Source: Bacteroidales bacterium
GTDB lineage: Bacteria; Bacteroidota; Bacteroidia; Bacteroidales; UBA1715
NCBI GenBank assembly: GCA_017618935.1
Contig: JAFZTG010000025.1
Span: forward strand, 1-40,196
Length of the DNA stretch: 40,196 nt
Reading direction: 5' to 3'
The notes under the pieces were generated by a model, which worked only from the letters and a program-made list of their open reading frames with translations, was not told the origin of the DNA and did not search any database. How positions within the stretch are numbered: the first letter of the stretch is position 1; each line of letters starts with the position of its first letter. Positions 34,731-40,196 of this stretch are shown one piece after another. Made by a program: the position numbers and the translations under genes.

Positions 34731-35071
34731 ACCGTAAAGTATTCCTCGGCTTTTTCTTTATCGGCAACAATTTGAAGCACCGAATCCAACTGTGAAATGG
34801 TAATCAAACGAGCAACGGCCTCCTGCAAACCACACAGAATGAAAACGCCATTGGCATTCTTACACAAACGATTTGCGACCAAGATGGCACTCAAGCCCGA
34901 CGAATCGCAATACGAACAATTAGACAAATCAAGAACAATGTTTTTCTCCCGATTTCCGTTCATTTGCACCAAATCGGCCTTCAATGACGTTGCAATTTGC
35001 AAATCCAACCGTTCTGTCAAAATCTCAACCAACGTGTACGTTGGCATTTTGGTAATTTTGCAATAATCCAT
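34727..35071 (-). CDS. STAS-domain protein, anti-sigma factor antagonist-like
   Basis: A 114-residue single STAS domain. The segment VLDLSNCSYCDSSGLSAIL holds the DSSGL motif with the usual phosphorylatable Ser at 57/58, as in SpoIIAA and RsbV. Known of the family: the unphosphorylated form binds an anti-sigma kinase and frees the sigma factor; other STAS proteins act in lipid or LPS transport. No kinase or phosphatase partner is nearby. The ATG at 35071 is preferred over a TTG two codons upstream. It heads the transcript with rnz and recF, after a 71-nt gap that follows dnaJ; I see no strong -7 match there. Confidence 0.85.
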   Translation of the reverse strand: MDYCKITKMPTYTLVEILTERLDLQIATSLKADLVQMNGNREKNIVLDLSNCSYCDSSGLSAILVANRLCKNANGVFILCGLQEAVARLITISQLDSVLQIVADKEKAEEYFTV

Positions 35072-35142
35072 ATTCAATAGTTTTTACAAAAAATAACACG
35101 TCGCATTATGTGCAAATATATTATTTTTTCAATAAAAACTAC

Positions 35143-36282
35143 TTACTCGAAGAAACCTTTCATCTTGTCGAAGAAACCATTTTTCTTGCTGGGCTTGAAT
35201 GCTTCTGATTCCTGCATTTTTTCGAGCAACTTCTTGTCGTCCTTTGAAACTGATTTTGGAACGAACACGTGAACCTGTACCAACAAATCGCCACGGCCAT
35301 AGCCATTCACATCGGGAACGCCCTTGCCACGCAAGCGCAGGATTTTTCCAGGTTGTGTTCCCTCCTCTATCTTAATCTTCACCGGACCCTCGACCGTAGG
35401 AATTTCAGCCGTGGAACCAAGCACAGCATCAGGGAAACTGATATGCAAATCGTAAATCAAGTCATTGCCGTCGCGTTCAAAATCAGGATGTTCCTCTTCG
35501 GTAATCCATACGAGCAAATCACCGTTCACGCCACCATGACGAGCCGCATTACCCTTTCCCGACATATTCAACTGCATACCGTCGGCAACACCGGCAGGGA
35601 TTTTCAGCGTAACCGTCTCTTCGGCATCAACCACGCCTTCGCCACCACAGGTAGGACATTTGTGCGTAATGATTTTTCCCTCGCCATTACAACGGCTACA
35701 CGTCATTTGTTGTTGCATACGACCAAAAATGCCGTTCACCATGCGAACCACATAGCCCGTTCCCTTACAATCAGGACAATCCTGAATATCCTTAGACGAA
35801 GCTGCGCCCGTACCACCACAGGCAGTACAAGCAACTTTCTTATTGATTTTGATTTTTCGTTCCGTGCCTTTTACAACCTCTTCAAGACTCAATTTCACCT
35901 TGACACGCAAATTGCTACCCTTGCGAACAGCCTGACGACGACCACCACCGCCGAAGCCGCCAAACGAAGCTCCGCCGCCGAAGAAATCGCCAAATATGTC
36001 GCCAAAGTGAGAGAAAATATCATTCACGTCGGTAAAACCACCTCCGGCAGCACCACCAACGCCAGCGTGACCATATTGGTCGTAACGGCGACGTTTGTCA
36101 TCATCGCTCAACACATCGTAGGCCTCGGCTGCTTCCTTGAATTTCTCCTCGGCTTCCTTGTCGCCAGGATTCTTATCAGGATGGTATTTAATAGCCAACT
36201 TACGATAGGCTTTTTTAAGCTCATCTTTCGTGGCATTCTTGCCAACGCCCAACACTTCGTAATAATCTCTTTTTTCTGCCAT
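35143..36282 (-). CDS. dnaJ: Chaperone DnaJ (type I Hsp40)
   Basis: A 379-residue DnaJ that delivers clients to DnaK and stimulates its ATPase. The J domain has HPD at 34-36; a Gly/Phe-rich linker follows ([10 protein letters not shown]); then four zinc-finger motifs: [24 protein letters not shown] and CPTCGGEG; then the two client-binding beta domains. Length is normal. It is 11 nt downstream of grpE, a typical co-chaperone pair; dnaK is not in the window. A 405-residue open frame lies antisense across dnaJ and grpE and is a shadow. Confidence 0.96.
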   Translation of the reverse strand: MAEKRDYYEVLGVGKNATKDELKKAYRKLAIKYHPDKNPGDKEAEEKFKEAAEAYDVLSDDDKRRRYDQYGHAGVGGAAGGGFTDVNDIFSHFGDIFGDFFGGGASFGGFGGGGRRQAVRKGSNLRVKVKLSLEEVVKGTERKIKINKKVACTACGGTGAASSKDIQDCPDCKGTGYVVRMVNGIFGRMQQQMTCSRCNGEGKIITHKCPTCGGEGVVDAEETVTLKIPAGVADGMQLNMSGKGNAARHGGVNGDLLVWITEEEHPDFERDGNDLIYDLHISFPDAVLGSTAEIPTVEGPVKIKIEEGTQPGKILRLRGKGVPDVNGYGRGDLLVQVHVFVPKSVSKDDKKLLEKMQESEAFKPSKKNGFFDKMKGFFE

Positions 36283-36293
36283 GTTCGTATCAA

Positions 36294-36878
36294 TTATTCA
36301 CCAACAACGACTTGTGCATATCGAATGACTTTGCCGTTGAACGTGTATCCTTTTTTTGTGACATCAATAACTTTTCCTTTCATCTCCTCGCTTGGAGCAG
36401 GGAACTTGGCTACAGCCTCGTGTTTATCAACGTCGAAAGCCACATCTTTCGCCTCGATTTCGGCAACGCCCTGTTTCGTAAGATAATCCTTGAACTTATT
36501 GAGAATCAATTCCATACCTTCCTTCACCGCTTCCACGTCTTGTGCCGATTTTATAGACTCCATCGCACGTTCCAAATCATCAACCACGGGCAACAAGTCC
36601 TTCAAACTCCGCTCACCACCCGACGTAATCAAATCCGCCTTTTCCTTCAAGGTACGACGACGATAATTGTCGAATTCGGCTTGCAAACGAAGATGTTTGT
36701 CCTTCAATTCTTCCAATTCCTTCAAAGCAACTGACAAATCGTCCGTTTCGGGAGCAGTTTCTTCCTCAACAGTCTCTTGTTCTGCCGTTTCCTTTTCATC
36801 TACAACCTCTTCGGATTGAGGAGTATTTTCGTCCGTAGATTCTTGATTTTCAATTTCTTGATTCTTATCTGTATCCAT
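36294..36878 (-). CDS. grpE: Nucleotide exchange factor GrpE
   Basis: A 194-residue protein that releases ADP from DnaK. The first 50 residues are very acidic (Glu, Asp, Thr), as usual in GrpE; a long coiled coil follows ([25 protein letters not shown]), then the [14 protein letters not shown] core and the C-terminal beta domain ending [11 protein letters not shown]. The Arg-rich NYRRRT segment and [14 protein letters not shown] are family hallmarks. It starts the grpE-dnaJ operon. A -7-like element lies 80 nt upstream. Confidence 0.95.
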   Translation of the reverse strand: MDTDKNQEIENQESTDENTPQSEEVVDEKETAEQETVEEETAPETDDLSVALKELEELKDKHLRLQAEFDNYRRRTLKEKADLITSGGERSLKDLLPVVDDLERAMESIKSAQDVEAVKEGMELILNKFKDYLTKQGVAEIEAKDVAFDVDKHEAVAKFPAPSEEMKGKVIDVTKKGYTFNGKVIRYAQVVVGE

Positions 36879-36958
36879 TTGTTGTGATTTTTTTCTATTT
36901 ATTTTGCTTTGTTATTGTCAAATACTCTGCCACACCGATTCAAAGCCATTGTGGCAGA

Positions 36959-36966
36959 CAAAAATA
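36959..36966 (-). promoter_or_regulatory. Possible promoter -7 element of grpE-dnaJ
   Basis: The minus strand reads TATTTTTG, matching TAnnTTTG, 80 nt upstream of the grpE ATG. No -33 element is seen at the normal distance, so this is a weak call; a heat-shock type element was not recognised. Confidence 0.35.
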
Positions 36967-37013
36967 TGACAAAATGACGAAAGTCTAAAAAGCAAGACTC
37001 ATTTCTAAAAAAA

Positions 37014-37934
37014 TTAAAACATCAACCACCACCATTTCCCTTGAGGCGCAGCTTGTAGCGCAGGAAAAGGCAAGTGATAAAAGTTAGCATATTTCGCGAC
37101 GTAATAGCCAACATTCTTGTTTTGGAAAAATTTGGTCAAATTCAAATCAAAACCAATGTAAAACTCCCGTCGTTCCTGTTTCGTAGCATCCATCGTCTTT
37201 AAATTGTCGCCACTCAAGGCAAGAGCAAAATCTATACAATACGGAAATTTATACTTCGGTTTGTCTTTACAAAATAAATTTGCCCAGTCAACCGTCATCC
37301 AGAAATACTGACGGTCATAATCGTCAATAAAGAAATATCCGTCGGCTGAGCCCGTTTTTTGTTTATACTTAAAATACTCTGTATCATAGCGATAATCAAA
37401 ATCAAAACTCCATTTAAAGTTGATATTCTGAAAAAAAGGAACTTTTGCCTGCAACACAGGATAAAACGCCCCAAAAACATTAGCAAGCTCGTCATACACA
37501 CTGAAGCCCCAATACGGAGCAGAACCGTCTTTTATCTCTATGATTGTGGCATTCAGTACGGAAAGCCCTGCCCCGCCGAATAATGCCCAGTTTTCGGAAA
37601 CATGCGTCAGACGAAGAATGTCGGAAAACGCCGTAGAAGCAAGATTCGACGCGGTGAAATGCCCGAGTTTGTCAAGATTTCGGGCATATTTCAAATCTTT
37701 TCCGTCGTCGAAATGAAACCCAGTGCTTTTTTCGCTCCACCAAGCATGGTGCATATACACGTACACCCCCGTCAACGCAAGCGGCGTAACCGCTCCGACA
37801 GTCACCAAACCAGCGACGTTCACATTTCGGGATGAATCGGAATAAAGGGAAATTGTGTCGTTTTCCTGCGAAAAAATCAACGAAGGAAAAAAACAAAAAC
37901 AGACAGCCAATATTGCAATTCTATTTTTTGCCAT
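37014..37934 (-). CDS. DUF2279 (YfiM-like) exported protein
   Basis: About 306 residues with a signal peptide (MAKNRIAILAVCFCFFPSLIFSQ). The segment LDKLGHFTASNLASTAFSDIL matches the DUF2279 family by its DKLGH motif, followed by the EIKDGSAPYWGFSVYDELANVFG block that I also associate with it. The C-terminal 150 residues contain alternating aromatic and charged residues (FKWSFDFDYRYDTEYF) that look like beta strands of an outer-membrane or periplasmic protein. Function unknown. I chose the ATG at 37934 because it begins the signal peptide; it overlaps the DUF3109 gene by 14 nt. It is the last gene of the manA transcript; a 135-nt gap to grpE lies after it on this strand's upstream side. Confidence 0.8.
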   Translation of the reverse strand: MAKNRIAILAVCFCFFPSLIFSQENDTISLYSDSSRNVNVAGLVTVGAVTPLALTGVYVYMHHAWWSEKSTGFHFDDGKDLKYARNLDKLGHFTASNLASTAFSDILRLTHVSENWALFGGAGLSVLNATIIEIKDGSAPYWGFSVYDELANVFGAFYPVLQAKVPFFQNINFKWSFDFDYRYDTEYFKYKQKTGSADGYFFIDDYDRQYFWMTVDWANLFCKDKPKYKFPYCIDFALALSGDNLKTMDATKQERREFYIGFDLNLTKFFQNKNVGYYVAKYANFYHLPFPALQAAPQGKWWWLMF

Positions 37935-38505
37935 TCTTTTGTTCTTCCCACTGTTTTGCCACCTCACAAAGTTCGTCGTACCACTCCTTGCCATATTTGC
38001 GAATCAAAGGTTCTTTCAAAAACTGATACACTTTGATTTTCTCATTCTTGCCTTTACACAACGCGTCATCACATATATTCCACGTATCATAATTCAACGC
38101 CTCAAAATCCCTGTATTGGCGACATCGAATAGGATACAAATGACAAGAGATCGGTTTCTGCACCTTGATTGCGCCGTCTCGAAAAGCATGCTCTATGCCA
38201 CAAAACAAGATTCCATCCTTATGTTCGACAAACGCACATTCGGCATTGTCAACCAACATTGTCACCTTCTCGCCTTCTTCATCAAGGTAAAACACACCTT
38301 TTTCCTTCAAAACCGACTGGTTTTTCTCAGGCAAATATGGCAAAATCTTATTGATATTTTCTTGATACGCAACAACTTCGTCGTTGGTCAACGGAGCACC
38401 TGCATCGCCTTCAATGCAACACACGCCTTTGCATTTCGACAAGTCGCAGCAAAATTCTTTTTCGATAATATCAAAACTAACGATTTGGTCTTTTATCTGA
38501 ATCAT
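37921..38505 (-). CDS. DUF3109 family cysteine-rich protein
   Basis: A 194-residue cytosolic protein. The N-terminal FCCDLSKCKGVCCIEGDAG and later Cys residues (AECAF, FCGIEHAF, ISCHLYPIRC, NICDDALCKG) form the pattern of DUF3109, a family close to the YkgJ-type zinc or iron-sulfur cluster binding proteins. The ligand and role are not established. The start is clear: the ATG at 38505 lies 3 nt after the manA stop. It is widespread in Bacteroidota as a housekeeping-type gene. Confidence 0.85.
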   Translation of the reverse strand: MIQIKDQIVSFDIIEKEFCCDLSKCKGVCCIEGDAGAPLTNDEVVAYQENINKILPYLPEKNQSVLKEKGVFYLDEEGEKVTMLVDNAECAFVEHKDGILFCGIEHAFRDGAIKVQKPISCHLYPIRCRQYRDFEALNYDTWNICDDALCKGKNEKIKVYQFLKEPLIRKYGKEWYDELCEVAKQWEEQKNGKK

Positions 38506-38508
38506 AGA

Positions 38509-39486
38509 CTACTGAATATAAACTTCCAAAATCTGTGTTTTTCCTTTCGGAGTCAAGGTCAAATCGTGTAATGACGCAGGAATCAGCACCGTTTCGCCCT
38601 TGGTGATTTGTTCCTCGTATTCGCCACCAAAATTTATAGTCGCAGAGCCGTCCAAACACATATAAATCACGAAGGAATCTATTGCGTAATAATCTTTTAC
38701 GACAGGACAATCAAACTGAATCAGATTTGTGGTGAAATAGTCACACGAGACCAAATCCGTCGTGGCATTATTCGGTGCAGAATAACGAATCCTATTATTC
38801 TGCTGAGCATCATAGTCTATCACGTCAACAGCCAAATCCACGTGCAACTCACGAGGTTTTCCCTGTGCATCCACACGATTCCAGTCAAAAATGCGATAGG
38901 TCACATCGGAAGTCTGCTGAATTTCGGCGACCAACAAGCCCGTGCCCAAGGAATGAACGCAACCGGCGGGCAAGAAAAACACGTCGCCTTTTCGTGCTGG
39001 CTCTTTATGCAGCAAGGTCTCAACCGACTGGTTTCTAACGGCTTCCACAAACTGTCGTTTCGAACATTTTCCCTCTAAACCGACAATCAGTTCTGCATCG
39101 GAATCGGCATCCATCACGTACCACATCTCCGTTTTTCCGTATGCCCTATGACGTTCCTTCGCCGTTTTGTCGTCGGGATGAACTTGCACGGAAAGTACAT
39201 CCTTCGTATCCAAAAATTTTATCAACAAAGGAAATTCCATGCCAAATTTCTCATACACCTTTTGACCAACAATCTCGTCCATATACACCTCAATGATTTC
39301 CTGAAGACTATTGCCTTTCAAAAAGCCATTAGAAACAACGGAGATATTGTCTTGCACGGCCGAAATCTCCCAACTTTCGCCACAGGTGTCGGATTTTACG
39401 TCGTTTCGACCTAAAATCGTACGGAACTTGTTACCTCCCCAAATTTTATCTTTGTAGATATGGGTAAATTTTAACGGATAAAGCAT
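38509..39486 (-). CDS. manA: Mannose-6-phosphate isomerase, class I
   Basis: A 325-residue zinc enzyme of the cupin fold that interconverts mannose 6-phosphate and fructose 6-phosphate. Zinc-ligand blocks are present: VQVHPDD (Gln and His), KTEMWYV (Glu) and LPAGCVHSLGTG (His). N-terminal LYPLKFTHIYKDKIWGG is the family's usual opening. Together with the GH130 phosphorylase it could feed mannose units into glycolysis, though they are 12 kb apart and separately transcribed. A strong promoter precedes it, divergent from the oxidoreductase gene. Confidence 0.94.
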   Translation of the reverse strand: MLYPLKFTHIYKDKIWGGNKFRTILGRNDVKSDTCGESWEISAVQDNISVVSNGFLKGNSLQEIIEVYMDEIVGQKVYEKFGMEFPLLIKFLDTKDVLSVQVHPDDKTAKERHRAYGKTEMWYVMDADSDAELIVGLEGKCSKRQFVEAVRNQSVETLLHKEPARKGDVFFLPAGCVHSLGTGLLVAEIQQTSDVTYRIFDWNRVDAQGKPRELHVDLAVDVIDYDAQQNNRIRYSAPNNATTDLVSCDYFTTNLIQFDCPVVKDYYAIDSFVIYMCLDGSATINFGGEYEEQITKGETVLIPASLHDLTLTPKGKTQILEVYIQ

Positions 39487-39505
39487 TATTCAATTTTGTT
39501 TGATA

Positions 39506-39536
39506 CAAAGATAGTAAAAAACATTCGCATTACAAT
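39506..39536 (-). promoter_or_regulatory. Promoter of the manA-DUF3109-DUF2279 unit
   Basis: The minus strand has TATCTTTG (39506-39513) as -7 and ATTG (39533-39536) exactly 19 nt upstream as -33, the best promoter match in the window along with that of moxR. The ATG is 19 nt downstream. Confidence 0.65.
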
Positions 39537-39627
39537 GCGAAAAATATTTCACCCCTCCATTTCATGCATGTTTTACCTTAATTTGATACGTAAAACACGT
39601 ATTTTGATTATTTACAAGTATTTACAT

Positions 39628-39657
39628 TTTCAATAATAAAAAAATTTGCTACTTTTG
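39628..39657 (+). promoter_or_regulatory. Promoter of the 2-oxoacid oxidoreductase gene
   Basis: TACTTTTG (39650-39657) is a full -7 match, with TTTC (39628-39631) 18 nt upstream. The ATG lies 25 nt downstream. It is divergent from the manA promoter; about 90 AT-rich nt separate the two. Confidence 0.6.
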
Positions 39658-39682
39658 CCACAATTCTTAAAACAATATAATA

Positions 39683-40196
39683 ATGACTGATAACAAACAA
39701 AATGTGACATCTGTGGACAACATTGCTGTTCGTTTCACAGGCGATTCCGGCGACGGAATGCAATTGGCAGGTAACATTTTTTCCACAATTTCGGCAACAG
39801 TCGGCAACGATATCAGTACGTTCCCCGACTATCCGGCAGACATCCGCGCCCCGCAGGGCTCATTGACGGGTGTATCTGGTTTCCAAGTACACATTGGTGC
39901 TGAGAAAGTTTTGACTCCGGGCGACAAATGCGATGTGCTTATCGCTATGAATCCCGCTGCGTTGAAAACTCAGTATAAATTCTGTACTTCTCGTTCTATT
40001 ATTATTGTAGATACAGATTCTTTCAAGGAAGCTGACTTGAAAAAAGCTGAATTCCAAACAAACGACCCGTTTGAAGAAATGGGTATCAAAAACGAGGTTA
40101 TCTCCGCTCCTATCACTTCTATGTGTGTTGACGCGCTGAAAGACTCTGGCTTGGATTTCAAGTCGTCAGTTCGTTGTAAAAATATGTTCGCTCTCG
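39683..40196 (+). CDS. 2-oxoacid:acceptor oxidoreductase alpha subunit, 5' part
   Basis: The frame from the ATG at 39683 is open for 171 codons to the window edge. The start MTDNKQNVTSVDNIAVRFTG is followed by GDSGDGMQLAGNIFS near residue 21, then TFPDYPADIRAPQGSLTGVSGFQ and CDVLIAMNPAALKT. This is the gamma-type domain found at the N-terminus of fused alpha subunits in the 2-oxoglutarate:ferredoxin oxidoreductase (KorA-type) group. Known role: oxidative decarboxylation of a 2-oxoacid to its acyl-CoA with ferredoxin as electron acceptor; the beta subunit (TPP-binding) is expected downstream. The pyrimidine-fold domain of the alpha subunit is outside the window. Confidence 0.9.
   Translation, partial: MTDNKQNVTSVDNIAVRFTGDSGDGMQLAGNIFSTISATVGNDISTFPDYPADIRAPQGSLTGVSGFQVHIGAEKVLTPGDKCDVLIAMNPAALKTQYKFCTSRSIIIVDTDSFKEADLKKAEFQTNDPFEEMGIKNEVISAPITSMCVDALKDSGLDFKSSVRCKNMFAL

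Noticed and set aside
35269..36486. A 405-codon plus-strand open frame across dnaJ and grpE
   Set aside because: It is antisense to two unmistakable chaperone genes, has no recognisable domain, and its composition reflects the reverse complement of Gly- and Lys-rich coding sequence.
1..40196. CRISPR array, tRNA or rRNA genes, intact insertion sequence, phage or conjugative genes
   Set aside because: No regularly spaced repeats, no tRNA-like fold or rRNA sequence recognised, and no transposase, integrase or relaxase motifs in any plausible reading frame.

Overview
The window is a gene-dense, moderately AT-rich stretch of a chromosome from a Bacteroidota bacterium, most likely of the order Bacteroidales. 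The evidence is: a C-terminal type IX secretion (Por) sorting domain at the left edge; lineage-typical families (DUF5606, DUF2279, DUF3109, long NusB, OstA-like protein, GH130, UbiD); very few Shine-Dalgarno sites; and many upstream elements that match the Bacteroidota promoter -7 consensus TAnnTTTG. An anaerobic lifestyle is suggested by 2-oxoacid:acceptor oxidoreductase and phenylacetate-CoA ligase. No rRNA, tRNA, CRISPR array, integrase or intact insertion sequence was seen.

Layout. (1) 1-972: 3' end of a secreted T9SS cargo gene, facing a large minus-strand block; a 30-bp palindrome lies between them. (2) 1037-11183, minus strand: nusB - DUF1573 lipoprotein - yajC - ybbR - coaE - TerB/J-domain protein - DUF5606 - M3 peptidase - small beta-barrel - M1 peptidase - aminotransferase, mostly with 0-20 nt gaps or overlaps. 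An intrinsic terminator interrupts it between yajC and ybbR. (3) 11366-11698: decayed C-terminal half of a Hint (hedgehog/intein-type) domain. (4) 11734-18656, plus strand: clpC - cytosolic alpha-amylase - secreted protein - DEAD-box helicase, ending in a hairpin shared with (5). (5) 18709-23507, minus strand: phenylacetate-CoA ligase with its own promoter; then moxR - ostA-like - EamA transporter. (6) 23780-31083, plus strand: MORN/YwqK-like protein - ppx - pcm; GH130 phosphorylase with its own promoter and terminator; TPR protein; lipoprotein - ubiD. (7) 31132-39486, minus strand: STAS - rnz - recF - sialate O-acetylesterase; grpE - dnaJ; manA - DUF3109 - DUF2279. (8) 39683 to the right edge, plus strand: start of the alpha subunit of a 2-oxoglutarate-type oxidoreductase.

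Most of the content is housekeeping: protein folding and turnover (ClpC, GrpE/DnaJ, J-domain protein, M1, M3, Pcm), envelope biogenesis (YajC, YbbR, OstA-like, MoxR), RNA work (NusB, RNase Z, DEAD-box helicase), DNA repair (RecF), cofactors (CoaE, UbiD) and glycan or sugar metabolism (alpha-amylase, GH130, sialate esterase, ManA). I found no convincing undescribed multi-gene system. The items most worth a second look are the Hint-domain remnant, the 30-bp palindrome, very short 5' leaders at several promoters (one with a GTG start), the terminator abutting ybbR, and a 24-nt repeat shared by two degenerate intergenic stretches.
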